From Dasypus novemcinctus (Eukaryota; Chordata; Mammalia; Cingulata; Dasypodidae): a stretch of DNA of 64,000 nt. A program made the position numbers and the translations under genes. Within the stretch, counting starts at the first letter, position 1. Each line of letters opens with the position of its first letter. The notes under the pieces are model-generated. The model was not told the DNA's origin and did no database searches. It saw nothing but the letters and a program-made list of their open reading frames with translations. Below, in pieces: positions 23,401 to 38,400 of the stretch. Location of the stretch: assembly GCF_030445035.2 (NCBI RefSeq), contig NC_080679.1, forward strand, positions 118,207,992 through 118,271,991, in the 5' to 3' direction.

Positions 23401-26400
23401 TTCCCAATTCTATGCTTCCAATGATTCAAATATGGCAAAATAAAGCAGATATACTCTCACATGCTTAAAATAGCATAATTTTACCATATCAGTGAGGAAA
23501 GTATCTGACTCACAAGCTGAAAACATTGCTGCAAAAATAGGTTTTAGAAGTCTGTTTACCTGGCATATAGGGAACAGGTATTCCCTCATAAGAAGTGCAC
23601 AAAACTATGCAGGAAAAGGCAAAAGAAAAATATTGAGATCGGTTTCATAATCTTTAAAATCTTATGACTTTTAAAGAAAGAATCTTATGAAAGGTAAAAT
23701 AAAAGACTTCACTATTCCCTCCAAAAAGCCAAAATAAAACCCTAAGTTAATTCTTCAATAAGCCTAGCAAGTTAAACATGTTCTTACCAAAGAACATTGG
23801 AATATCCAACTTATCTTCTCTATCTACTTTTCTCTTAATCATGACAATATAGACAGCATAAAGCATGGCTCCAACAAGAGACCAAATGGAACCTGTAAAA
23901 ATCAAAATAATATTTAAAGTATTCCATTTATTAATTCATTCAACATATACTCATTTAAAAGCAAACAATTATCAGATACTATTCTAAGCAGTGAGTATAC
24001 AGAAATGAAAGGATAAGGTATACCCTATCCCATCCACATGCTCCAGGAGTAGAGGAAGGAGTTAATGCATAAATAAATGAATCCAAAAATATTCACCTCA
24101 ATGCTCAAGCCAGACATTTATACACATTATAGTAATAAAACACAAAGTATGTGACACTTTGTTTTTAAATTTTGAAATGCATACTTGCTATTTTTACCTT
24201 CATACAATTTTGATATCTGAGATTGTACAATTTTAGAATGCTCTTTTCACCTCTAGGGCATCGCTTATATTTTTCCGCCCACCCCCAATGGAACTCTCTT
24301 TATCATTTCTAATATATATTCCACCAATACCATCCCCATTTTCAAGGCTTTGTTAAAGTCCCAGTTCTGCCACAAAACATCTCTCTACTCTGCTGAATTT
24401 CTATGCAACTTGTCTTCTGCTTTATATAATTTAATACCTACTATGGTTACATATGGTATTATTTTATTTTCTAGTTACTTCATTTTATAAATCTCATTTA
24501 CTAAATAGTTAAGAATTTCTTGAAAACTGAAAATAAATAATTTATACTTTTTAACGTTCCATGTTATCTAATAATGCTGGTTCACAGTACATGAATAATA
24601 ATGATTCTCTTTAATTTATTAACTCACTCTCAAAAACATTTAAGACCTTAAAAACAGCCAAATAATATTCTGTCTACTAAATAACCATATTCAATACTTT
24701 AATCGATTATCCGACTGTGCAATGTTTTTGTTCTATTAAATCCACTTATTTCCAAACTTTCTTTAAGCAGCAGGAAATCCTTTCAACAAAATCCCTCTAC
24801 CTCTCCCCCCACAAAATACATATTGTTTCGTATACACAAATTTGCTCTAGGTGAGAAAAAGGTGAGCCAATTCTAGACATAGCTCACTGGGCAACAACTA
24901 GGACTAGCTTAGAAAACACTATTCTATTCAATACATTTTAAATATCTATAGTAACTATTCAGAGGTAAATCATTAAGCTGTGCTCCACTGCCTTTCTGTT
25001 AAATCTAAAAATGAGGAAAAAAAACTAAGCTTCCACCACAGTGGTAACTGTTTCAGATAAGAATCCAGTGAATAGTAAAATTAATAGGCAAAAACATGAT
25101 AGATACAGGTTTATCTATATTGTTTCAAAATATCTCTCCACAAGACACTTAGTACTTACAAAGGGAAAAACTAGCAACTTTTTACACTGGAGAAACATGG
25201 CAAGACACCACCTTAACCAAGAGCTAAATTTAGTATCACTAGTAATACAAATCAACATCATGTGTATCCTAATACAATACACTAATCTAAAAATTTCTAT
25301 GGTGATGAAGGCACAACATTGTGATTACACTAAAAGGCATTGATTTTACACTTTTGATAGCTTGTATGGTATGCGAATATATCTTAATAAAACTGCTAAT
25401 AAATAAATAAATAACTGCAAGAATAGCCAGATATTTGGGTATCTTCTTTTGTGACGTTCTTGTTCAAAGTCTTGGCTGGCTTTCTTTTGGATTGCCTGTC
25501 TTCTAAATTAAATTGTAGAAGTTTAAAAAAAAAAAAAAAAAAAAAAAAAGAATAGCCAGAAATAGCAGCTCTGTACAGCAGAAGAAACAGAGATATTTGA
25601 GAGGTGAAGAATTTTCTTGTTTACTTGTTTGTCTGTTTTTTACTATTGAAATAATAAATGCTCTAATAATTACTGAAGTGATGAATGTACAACTATATGA
25701 TTATACCAAATACCACTGATTATACTCTTTGGATGAATTATATGCTTTATTAATACATACCAATAAAATTGATTTGCTTAAAAAAAATTTTAAAAATACA
25801 ATATCACTTCTACAGAATATACGAACCAGAATTTAACAATGAGGAAAGATAAGACAAACCCAAATTGAGGGACATTCTATAAAACAACTGAACAGTACTT
25901 CAAAGGCTCAGTCATAAAAGACAAGGCAAGACAAAGCAATGGTTCCAGATTAAAGGAAACAACACATGATGACTAAATGCAGCAAGTTATCCAGGACCAA
26001 AATAAGATGGGTGAAGAAAATGTCAAAATTTGAATAAGCTCTACAGATGATTATATTATATCATTGTTAATTCCTGACTTTTATTACTGTATTGCAGTTA
26101 GGTACTATGCTAACATTTAGGGAATCTGTGTAAAGGCTCTTTGAGAATTATATGAACCGTTTAAAATTTTTTTTAATATTATTTCAAAAGGAAAAGTTAA
26201 AAATACAAGGGAAAAGAAAAACCCAAGCTCGTGCCACTGTGTGCGTGTGCATGTGCGTGATATCCACAACTTTCCTGTACACTCTAACAGGGAGAACACA
26301 GAGTCAGGTACTTACCTATTGTATTTCTTCCAGCAGATTTTCCAGACCCAGACAGGTTTACCAACACAACACCTCCAATGCTATGAGATTAAGAGCCATT

Positions 26401-29400
26401 ACTGATGAGCAAAATAATAAACCCCTTAAAAGACTAATCATAAAGATAAAAATTATTTACATGTGATCAAAACTAATCTCAACTTCAGGCTAAGCTATCA
26501 AGGAATGTAGTGATTTAAGTATTAATAGCTAACAGCTAACAGTATGTGTCAGGCACCATTCTAAGCAATCAACTTGAATCCTCAGAAAATGCACAATTAC
26601 CTTAGAAAGAAAGTATTATGACTGTCATTCTCATTTTACAAAAGAAAACTAATGCACAAAGAGGTGTAGTAAGAAAAAGCCATGGAAGCAAGAAGATGAA
26701 ATCAGCAAAACCTAGACTAGAAGGAAAAGACCAGCAGATGTTGCATTGTGCTTTGCCACGTGGCAGAGGAACCAAAGATGGCAAGCAGCCAATCTTCAGG
26801 AGGAAAGCCCTGCCTTGATGTCGTCTAGATTTGGACACTGTCTCAGCCTCGAAACTAGGCATCTTGACAGCAGAAGCATTCTTGTTATTATTACTAATAC
26901 CCTGGAATTAATACCAGAAACCATGATTTCACCAAACACAATTCATGCCAACCTCACTTCCCCTTATCTTTCAAGAAGAGTATACTCATATTCCAGGGAC
27001 TGTGGCACTAGGGTACCTGATGTCACCAGTTCAGAGCCTTGCAGGGTTCAGCAGCATGAATCAGCATGTTTGTGTTTCTGCCACTGCTGCCTCAGCAAGC
27101 TGTTTGCTAACAAGTTACAAGTCAAATACCTTGTTATTGATGAAAAAGTTCCTCCTTCATTCCAACCTCAGTGTGAAAATGACAAGAGAGTCATCTACAC
27201 CATCCCACTATGCAAGAAGCAGGCATACCATGCTGCTAAAATGGCCAGTGCAGGCCAGTGGTGAAAGTGGGTGCAGAGTGGTCTCTACTTTTCTGGTCCA
27301 AACCCAGCCTAGCAACTTCCCAGGTGCCTTCCTAGGGTTTTCCTGAGTATTGGTCCAGGGTCCCACTCCCAAAATGTCTGAGCTGGCATCATTCCCCCAT
27401 TCCTACTGCCCAGCCCCTGCCTTGGTCATGTACAGTCACTTTCCCTATATTTGTAGCAATACAAAAAAAGGGGCCTTTATAGTGTGTTTACTTAAAAGAA
27501 AAAAAAAAAGAGGTGAAGTAACCTGATCAAGAGCATCAGCTGGGTTTTGACCCCAGGCAGACTGCTACAGAGCCCAGTGCCCTGACCTACTGTGCTATCT
27601 ACAGCCTTTCAGTTAGGGAAGAATTAACCAATTTTCAGGCTTTCTTTGTAGATATACATATAGAAACCCACATACACCTTAGTGGAACTACTCTTGTTTA
27701 TGGATAAAACCTGAAGTAATGGTTTATAAAATAATAAAATAATGGTAGAACTATCCTTAAATAATTCCATTAATTCCATTATTTTAATGGATGAAAATAA
27801 GACTGAATTAAGGATGTGGGCGAAATCAGAAGGTATTCATTCAGTTACTACTTATCTAGCATCTAATATGAACTAGGTTTTGGGATAATAGCGGTGAAGA
27901 CAGATGTGGTCCCTGTCCTTATAGAGGTTACAAGTTTTTCTATTTCTATGCGTTTTATGAGTAGATGAACTATTACTAATTTTTTAAAAATCAGTCTAAA
28001 ACGCTGTCATCTATTAATCAGAAAAAAACCGAGATGGTCATAGGAGAGGAATACGAAAAAAATTATGCCAAGTCAAAAGTAGTCCTTACTTTCATACATA
28101 CCTATCAAATAAATAATCACAATTTTCTGTTACATAATCATTTGTCAAATTCATTCCATTATAATTTACTGAGTACTCACACCATACTAGAAACTTTTGT
28201 ATATTGTGTCATATTGTGTCATATTCTCTTTACAACATCCCTAAGAGGTTTCAATTCCATTTAAATAACAATAGTAAATGTTTAATATATATTGAGCATA
28301 TGCTGTGCACCAGGCATTTTCCAAGCACTTCTGAGGTTTTAGCTCATGTAATCCTCATAATAATGAAATGAGATGAATCCTATATTATCCCCAACATACG
28401 GATGAGATAACTGAGGCACAAGGAGGTACAAAACCTGCACAAAATGGCAAAACTAGCAAGGATGGAGGCAGAATTGGATTCCAGGTAGTCTGGTTTGAAG
28501 TCACACTTTCAAATGCTCTGTTATTTTGACTCTTAAATTAACAAGAGGGCATTTCTTAGCCTATCAGAAGATTTCCTTTGAGATTATTGCTGTATCAAAT
28601 TCTTTTTATAATCTCAGAAATTTACTCTCCCTGTGGAAGTCCAGTTCAAAACAAAGTATTAAAGCAAAGAATAATACTGTATTCTTAAAAACATACAATA
28701 TACTTAGGCAAAAAACAAATTTCAAAGTAACAATTTTCCTAGACCAAGGGATGAGCAAACTTTTTCATAAAGGGACAGAAAGTAAATATTTTAGGCTTGC
28801 AAGTCACATTGTTTCTGTCACAACTCAGCTCTGCTGTTGTAGCTCTAAAACAGCCACAGACAACATATAAATCAATGGGAGTGGCTGTGTTTTAAAACTT
28901 TACTTTCAAAAATAAGCAGCTGGACCACTATAGTTCGCTGACCTTTTCTAGACCTACTTTAATAAGATATAATGGATTCTCTCAAAATATTTGCAAGCTC
29001 AACATTTTACATCCATTTTATTCTTTATCAAACTGTTCTTTATTAAGATAGGGCAAAGAGAAGTTATAAATTCCCACAAATTGTGAATGAAATTGGCTAA
29101 AACCTCATAATTCCCCAAAACAAATATATTGTAATTCTCTAATGCAAAAATATGCTTGGTCAAATATTCTTTTTGTTTTCCATTAAATTCTGGTGGTTGT
29201 TGCAGCACCTGTGGGTCTGTAAAGAAGTCACGTGGAAGATTCAGGGCTCCCCCTCCCATATAGTTTTCCCTATTGTGAACATTTTGCATTGGTGTGGTAA
29301 GATAACTGCAATTGGTGAAACAATATTGATATGGTTGTATTACTGACTGTAGTCCATAGTTTATATTGGAATTCACTCTTTCTGTTGTATAGTTCTCTGG

Positions 29401-32400
29401 GTTTTAAAATTTTTATTCTGCTTGTTCATTTAGCTATATATCTTGGTATCTTTTTATGAGCACATCTAATTGCATGTCATTTTGTTCAAGAGTTGCATAG
29501 TTTTCTACTGTATGAATAAATCATGATTTATTTTATCATCCTTTTACTGGAGGAAAAAAATTCTTGGCCAGAACATTAACCAACCATGCAAAAGAATAAA
29601 TTCACAGTGGCCATAGAGTCTAGATGACAAATTATGTAGGTCAACCAGACTGCCCACTGAAACTACCATGGTTAATTTATCCTTATAACTAAAAGAGAAG
29701 ACCACATAATAAAGAGCTACCATATACATGGTCACACATATCTCTAAACTTTAAAACAAGGCTGCAAAGTAAATAATACTATCACCATTTCCTTGAAAAC
29801 TCTTTCAGAGTTTAAGAAAATTGCCCTGAGGTAAAGTGCAGAGCTGATTTAAGCTAACAACACTCCACTAACCTACTCTGCTACCTTGTCTGATTTCTCA
29901 TTTTCCCTCTCACAAAAACAGCAGCTTTATCAAACCAGTGTATCTTTTTTGTGTAGTGTCTGTGGGCTAAGCCCTATGCTGAGCCTTTGGCAAGTATAAC
30001 ACCAGGCCCGGGTCTTTAAGTTGTTTACAAGCCACTAAAGAAGATAAGACAAACATACACAAAGTTAAATAAAAGACAAGATCAACAATGCAGATGTTTT
30101 ACAGTATTAGAAAACTGCCAATTAATCAGAAGCTATATGAAAGATCACTTAAGGCTGAGACAATTAGAGAAGACTACAAGTTAAGGTTTTTAAGAGGAAG
30201 TAGAGAATATAGTTTTAGAAAGTAAAAATGAAAAAGAAAACTTGTCTTAAGGAAATAGAAACTTGGGAGGTTACAAGGATTAAGGTGGCATTTCATATGA
30301 AAGCACATTAGTGCAATTACTTAAGACGAATCAAAAGCTGCATTGGAATCAAAGCTGCCATGGGGTCCTTCTCCCAATGGCTGTTACTAGAAAGTTTGGA
30401 AAAGAAGTCAAGGCTATGAGGCAGAGATGAGAAGCACAATGGCCATTTAAAATCTTTTCTTATTCTCATCTTCCTTTGCCTATACATTATAATATAATAT
30501 AAACTATCTAGTATCACTGCCAGACATTTTTAAAATGTATTTTTAAGCATAATGAACTAACTACAGTGAACTAGCTATTACACTATACTCTTACCTTAAA
30601 ATTACAGCTAATAGTTTAGAAAGGGTAAATCTATCTCCACTGTTACTTGGAAACACTGCAGCAAGGATTAAGGTAAAAAGTCCTATGGGGAGAAGAGGAT
30701 GAAAAAAAGTACATTAGCTTAAACACTGTGAAAATTATTTACTAACAACTTGATTGTTTAAATAAGTAAATCACATATCTAACTTTTAAACTCTTTCTTG
30801 TCATTTTTCAATAAATGAGAGTAAGACTGATGTTACCTAGGCTGAAATGTTCAAAGAAATAAAAATAGTCTCTAAACTAAACCATGCTTTTTTCAACAAT
30901 ACAGATCAAGTATCATCCTATTTATTTTAAACTAGTAAGGGAGTTAAATCAAGCATTCAAAATGACATTCTAGCCTCATCATAATCAAGCCTGTGTGCTA
31001 AAAAGTTATTTTTACACCTTCAAAAATACTTCTTTTAAGCCTGAAATAGTATATACTAAACCCACATCAGTGACTACATTTGGGTTTGTGCTAGTGGAAA
31101 CATGCACTGTTGCCTTTTACGTTATATAATTTCTTTACTGAATTTATAGTAAGCATGTATTCTACAATTTTTTAAAAATACAGTTTTAAAATTAAAATGT
31201 AGCTAAGCACTTGATAAATATATCTAAATTTTAAAAAAATTCTTTCATCTGGATTTGGAAGGTGATTCAATTTTAAAAATAAAACACCTTTCACAGGGCA
31301 AATTACAGTTCTGAAATAAGCAATTACATTTAGTCTCAGGGTCTACAAAAACATCTTAGGAAGGATATTGAAGGAAAAGACAACTACAATACAAAAAACC
31401 ACCCCATAACATTTTCATATATTTTTGTATAAAAAATACTGTTAAGTATTTGCAGGAATAAACATAGCACAAGGCTATGGCATGAAACTATAAAGATTGT
31501 TAGAATTAGTGTAGTATGTATAAAAAAGACAGAAATATGTGTGTATATGTATCAGAAATAGGTTTCAATTTATAATGCAGGGAAATGGATGTGGCTCAAG
31601 CAACTGTCCTCCCATCTACCACATGGGAGGCCCTGGATTCGATTCCCAGGGCCTCCTGATGGAAGGCAAGCTGCCTGCACCATGGAGACCTGACAGCCCA
31701 CGACATGGTGAGCTGGTGCAGCAAGATGACACAAGAAAGGGAGACGAATGGACACAGAAAGCAGACAGCGAGCACAAAACAACAGGGAGGGGGGAAATAA
31801 GTAAAAAAAAAAAATTTATAATGCAGGTTTCAAAGATAAATATCTTACCAGAAGTTGAAGACAAAATATTAACTATAGCAACTTGTGTGTCTGAAAGTGC
31901 TTCCTGATATGAGAAATTTGCCAAAAACCACTAAAAGAAAATAAAACAAAGTGAAACCTAAAGAATGGCATAGGTTTATTAATATATTTGCCTTTACAAT
32001 TTATAGTCCCCTCCTTTTTCTCCCCCTAAACATTGTTATAAGAAGAAGTTTTACAAGTTCCTTTGTACTGAAAAGAATCACTGGTTTTGAAAAAGGACAA
32101 CCTACTTTATCATCAGGTCTATGATCTTTGCTATCTAATTTCCCTTAAGAAATTAATAATAATAGTTGGTTAAATACTAGTAATCAGGTTTCTAAAAAAT
32201 GATATTAAAATCAAATATATACTCAACATAAAAATACGCTTTATCCAAGCACTGCTAACACTCTATTAAGTTAAAAAAAATCAAACTTGTATTTGAGAAA
32301 ATTCTCAAGTCTTAAAATATGACATATACAGATGAACACAGCATGAGAATTAAACAAGGTGATGTCTGTGGGGACAGACAGCTTGCTAGCTATCTAGACT

Positions 32401-35400
32401 GGTATATAAAAAGCTACACATTCACTGTGGAAATTTAGAAATATCCTATTAAAATTGTGACTTTACCAATTGTGATTGTTTCTCTGATTCTCAGTTTGGA
32501 GACAAAATCCAAGGGTTTCGATATGAAGGAAATTTTCCACCTATGAGGATTTTTCCCCCCTTCTCTGCTTTTTCTCTTCTTTTCCTCAAGGCTAGGATAC
32601 TCTTATATTCCCAACTTGTACCTATTTTAATTTACGGAATAACAGACTTCCTTTTGATGAAGCCTGATGTGTGTGTGTGTCCAAAGTTCATTTATTTTCA
32701 CTTCTGTAGGGTATTCCAATGTATATTACCAAAACTCATCCATTTTTCTGTTGATAAGACACTTTTTTTTAAAATTTCAAAACTATATTGCTATGAACAT
32801 TCTAGTACATATCTCCTGGTACATACGTGCATGAGTGTCATTAAAGTATATACTAGGAAATGGAATGCTAGATCATTAGAAATGAGCATTCTCAATTCTA
32901 CTAGATAATGCCAAACTGTTTTCCAAAGTAGCTGTAATAATATATGCTCTTACCCAGTAGAATAAAAGAATTCCTGTTAATCTACATCACTAAGTAATCT
33001 CGTTTTTGGAAAACTGTTCAACATAGAACTAATAAAGAAAGTTAACTGCTAGTCTAGCTGTTTTTGACATCTCTGTTACTTACAGAGAGGTATGGATAAT
33101 CATATTCCATTGAAGACTAATTCATCTCTATTAAAGAGAGGGCTATCGCTGGATCTCTCAGAACTTGTAATTAAGTGAATAGTACAATTTTTAGCATTTA
33201 AATTTCAAAGCAGCACTACAGAACATGATCTTAGAGCACTGCTAGAAGAAGATGATCATGGAGAGTCTAACAATCTCCATTTAGTCTATAAAGGATAAAG
33301 CCAGAGTGAAACTGTGGCCAAGTAGATTCCATCTGCAGTTCTCTGACTCTCTAGATAATTTCACTTGCCTATCTAAACAGGAAAAGGAGGTATCAACTGA
33401 TGAAACGGGAAATACCAAACATATAAAGCAAAAAGAGCCATAATCTGCAAGTAATTTGAAGTGCTAGAAAAAAAAAATTAGCTTTACAATGTTTCTCTTA
33501 TTTATTCCAGAGTTGAGAACAACCACTTAAAAATGGTCAATTCATAAAATTATAAGCTAATAATATATATAATATTTCCTTATTTCACATATGGTGATTC
33601 ACTGTTAAGTTATAAAAGATAACCTTGGTAAAGCCAATATTACCTAAATTATATTTTTCAGGAAAAAAAAATTAAAATATCAGAAGCCTTACTGAGACAA
33701 AATTATTTAAGGAGGTTAGTTAATACATTAATTATTAACTCCTTTTGACCTACACTATCTAATACATTATGAGCCATTAGCCACATGTGCCTACTGAGCA
33801 ACTATAATGTGGCTAGTATGAATTGAAATGTGCTACAAGTATAAAACATGCATAAAAGATTTTAGTATACCCTCAAAAAAGAACATAAATTATTCATAAT
33901 TTTTATATTGGCAACATGTTTAAATAATATATATGGTGGGTTAAATAAGAGAATTAGAATGAACTCCACCTTGTTTCTTCTTATTTTCTGTTTAACATGG
34001 CTAACTAGAAAAATTTAAAACACATATTTAGCCTTATGCTTCTATTAAACGGCAACTAATTCTAGACTTTACCTAAGTTAACATTTAGTAAGTTAGGTTT
34101 CCAGAAAGCTATATTCTTGGTCTGTATTACTCTGACTTCCTATAGTAATGTATGTAAAGATTAACATAGCTGTTTGCTGTCAGAATTATTTAAAGTTAAC
34201 AACAAAAAAAAGACTATTATTTGTTCATATTTGCAAACCTGATATACAGAACAGTACCTTATTATAAAAAAAGGTGTGTAATAAATTTCATGTAGAGTTT
34301 TGCAGTAGAAAAAGTATGCCTACCCAGTGAACTGGGATTCTTCCTTTTAATAGACAGCGAGCTGCTGAACTCATGTGGTTTTCCCTTTTGCCCTGCCTGC
34401 CAAGTTGCCAAGAAATAAGCTGTGTGCTCCCCTGAAGGAGAGTTCTTCCTTTAAATTGAAGTTCCTGATAGACTCATCCCCTCCCAGCCAGCTCCCTCCA
34501 CCCTCATTAGTCATTTAATCTGGCTCTTACCTTTCCACCATTGTTTTAACTTTTCCCATACTGATACTTTTATTACCCATCACTCCACCTCTTTGAAAAA
34601 TTAGGTAGCATATAATTAAAACTTTTTGATCCTGTCTTACACTCATTTAAAACAGAAATCACAACTAATAGTATAATCCCAATATACGAGACTTTTCATT
34701 ATTTTTATTATATATGCAATTATTATATAACTCCCAAAGATTTTCTTTTGCTATGCATAGAATATATTAATCAAGTTATCACCAAAATAGAGACTATTCA
34801 GGAATGGAGAAAAAGAAAAATGCGCTATGTAAACAATGAGTATGAGGCAAAATCATGAAGTAAATTAAAAAACCCTTATAACCAGGGGTAAAATATCAAC
34901 CCAGGTAACAATGCATTGTCTAGTGTTTTAACATGCTCAGCATAAACCTGAATTTTAAAGGCTCATATTAAACTCTGGATTAGGCTCCTTCTAATGATCC
35001 ATACATAAAATAGCACTGAAATTCATTTTTTTATATTCTAATCTTCAGTTTTTACTAACTCATACAAGTTTCCAATTTAGCCTCAAACAGTAATATTTTA
35101 TTTACTGTACCTAAAGCATATTCTTCAGTCTCTATATTAAAACTCTATATTAAAACAATAGTGCAGCTATCAACAAAATTCTAAGAAATTCTGGAGACGT
35201 GTTTACTGAGTACTTGCTAAAATAATACATGACCTTAAAACACAACATGTTTTACATGAACTTAAAACCACAAGAACACTTACTTGAAGAAATTAATGAT
35301 ATAGGAAACCCTATCTGACAATTATTACCAGCCCTTGTGCATATCAGTGTGAAATAACTATTCATAATGCTAACTCTGAGGCAATGCAAAATTCTGAAGA

Positions 35401-38400
35401 ACTTCCCAAATTATATTTGGTGTTAGTGTTACAGGATTTATTGAATTCTAATTCTCTAAGGACAAATATTTATTAACTGATACCCTAATTCCCCAGGAAA
35501 TCTAGACAGCAGAGTTTAAAGTCATGATTAAGCAACCTAATAGTCTTATATTTCAATACTATATTCTTGGTATGTAATACTGCCTTACAATTCAAGTTCC
35601 AAACACAAAAGAAAGAGACCTACCACAAAGCAAAAAAAAAAGCTTATTTTTGCTACTTGAGTTGCAGTAAGCTTCCCTACAGTTTTCAGTATAGATTCTT
35701 GTTCCTTCACAGCAGGATAGGACATGCGTGACAACTTAGCTTCCAATGCATGGCTTGATGGAAGTTGTCGAATCTCCATAATATTACTGAACCGCACACG
35801 AGACTTTTTGAGAGCTTAAAAAAAAAAAGGTATAGTACAAAATTATTAAACGTTTCCCTTGCATCCATCAAAAGTTGTAAGTTTTAGTTTACTGACAAAG
35901 CATATTATTTAATCCATCTATGATCAGATGGAAGAGTCAAAATAAACCAGAATTGTATAATTACCAGGGGCAGCTTTGTTCATTCAAAAGAGTTAACAGG
36001 AAAAAGTTTGTTCTATAAAAATTTCTTAAGGGTTTTAAAGTGAGCCCAATATTCAAACAAGATTCTGCAATTCTCGCCGAGTGCAATGAGTGTGCCACAA
36101 TAATGGGGGAGGTTGTGGTGTGGGAGGAGTGGGCTGGGGGGATAGGGGGTATATGGGAACCTCTTATGTTTTTCATAATGTAACCTTTTTTGTGATGTAC
36201 GTATCTTCAAAAAAATACAATTGACAAAAGTGATGGGGGTGGGGGATGGGGTGTGGGTTATATGGGAACCTCATGTTTTTTTAATATAACATTCTATGTA
36301 ATCTATTAACTTTAAAAAAGTTTTATTAAAAAAAGGTTCTGCAATTGTGTGCATTACAACGAGCTAGTTCAGGATTGTGTATGTTTTTTTAAATCATTTA
36401 TAGTAAAACTTTCTTAGGCAAACACGTAGAACATTCCTTTATAAGTCCATTTCTTGCAGGTGAATGCTATGAGTAATACTGTGCCTTATATTGAAGCTGA
36501 AATTCTTTACTAAATTGACAGGAGTAGCAAAACTACTCTAATTTGCTATCAGATCTTTTGGGAAGCATGGTTGAAGAGGATATTTATTTTTTAAAAATAC
36601 ATGATGACAGAAGTGGCTGTGCCTCAATCAGCTGGGCTCCCATCTACCATACAGGAGGTCCTGGGTTCACGTCCTGGGGCCTCCTTGTGAAGGCAGGCTT
36701 GCCTACTCACTGCTGAGCACCGCCCGGCACGCGGATGCCATGGAGAGCTGACTCAGCAAGATGACGCAACAAAAGAGAGACAAGCAAAGAACATAGAGGA
36801 GCATGCAACGAATGGACACAGAGAACAGACAGCAAGCAAACCGCAAGGGGGGAGGGGAAATAAATAAATACAGACACAGAAGAACTCACAGCAAATGGAC
36901 AGAGAGAGCAGACAGAAAACAAAAAGGCACGGGGTGGGGGATTAAAAAAATACATGATCACACCATAGAGATTTCTGGTATCTGCAAATTATTCTCTGTT
37001 AAATTAATGCAAAAAGGGCTATACTAAATCAGACTCACAATTCAGAACACTTCAGGCCTAGCAAACACTATGTAGAACAGAAAAATTGTGAAGTGAACCC
37101 AATCAATCTGCACAATCACATTTGGGGTGGCTTGAATAAAGATAAGATTTCGACCCATTTCTCAGTAATGAAATGCTAAGTTTTTTCTTACTTTTTTCAG
37201 TATCAGTGTTTGTGCTCTCAGGTTTTTCACTTGGAAGATCATGAAATTTCACAGGAACATACAAAGGTTCACTCTGGAATGTAACAGAAACAAATATAAA
37301 AAGCAACTAGAATAGCTGATATATGGGATAAATTTTAAATGGATGATACCATCCAAAAACTAGCTGTTCACCATCATGTTACAGCATTAACTTTCCCAAA
37401 ATGCATTTTCAAGGTTTAAAAAGGAAACTCATTTAAAAGGTCCATCTTGAAGATAAATCTTGTTTAAAGCCTCAGAGGAATGAAATTGACTTTGATAATT
37501 AAACAGTGGAATGATCATATGTTGAATTCTGTAAATAAAAATTTATTAACTTATAATATGCTATACATAATAAAAATACTCTTTACACTGTATTTTAAAA
37601 AAAAAGGAAACTCAGGGAAGCAGATGTAGCTCAGTAGTAGAGCACCTGCTCTACTACTCAGGTCCCAGGTTCAATTCCCAGTATCTCAAAAAAACAACTG
37701 ATCCATATAGGCACAAGGACAGAAAAGAATCTATTTAAAATTTAGTAGTTTAATACAACACTGGCACATTATGATATTTAATATTTAAATGCCATGAAAA
37801 CAGACCTTTCCATTAACAGATTATCTTCCAGCTATTTTCATTCATTCTTTTAACAAATACATATTATGAGTTCCTGTTATGTCACTGTTCTAGATCCTAA
37901 GGCTATATAAGATTAAGACAAAGTCTCTGTCCTCAATGATTGAAGAGTCTAAAGGGGAAGGCAGACAACAGACAATATATGCTATGTATTTATATTTGCC
38001 AAATTGTTTCCTCTTATTGCTTAAGATTCAATGAAATCCATAGACAGCCAAAGTAGATACCCCAAGTAGTGGGGCTCCTGAGGGCTCTAGAGACACCCAG
38101 GTCCTATGGTCATGGCAGATAGCTCTGGAGTTTGGTGCCTTGCCAGCGGGCCATACTTTGGAGTTCATGCACCTGAGTATGACAAAATTGGATTCAGATG
38201 TGACTTCTCTACCATGCCTCTTCTGTCCCTATTTGAATATACAGTTGGTGCTGGAGGTGGTAGATGTACATGTGCCAGCTGGGCCCTGAGCCTCAGCAGA
38301 GTTACACCACCTCCTCTCCAGTTCGCTGGAGGTGAAGATGGACAGCCACCACACCAAGGTAGTGAGAGTCTACAATTGCAAGCAAAAGAGTCCCATGCAT

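Larger units (their letters stand above)
23893..26315 (-). other. SLC35F5 intron 10
   Basis: Holds two LINE-1 3' ends on the plus strand (about 25285-25410 and 25640-25795) and a 23-base A run at about 25525. An L2/LINE-like AT-rich stretch lies near 24240-24720. Confidence 0.55.
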
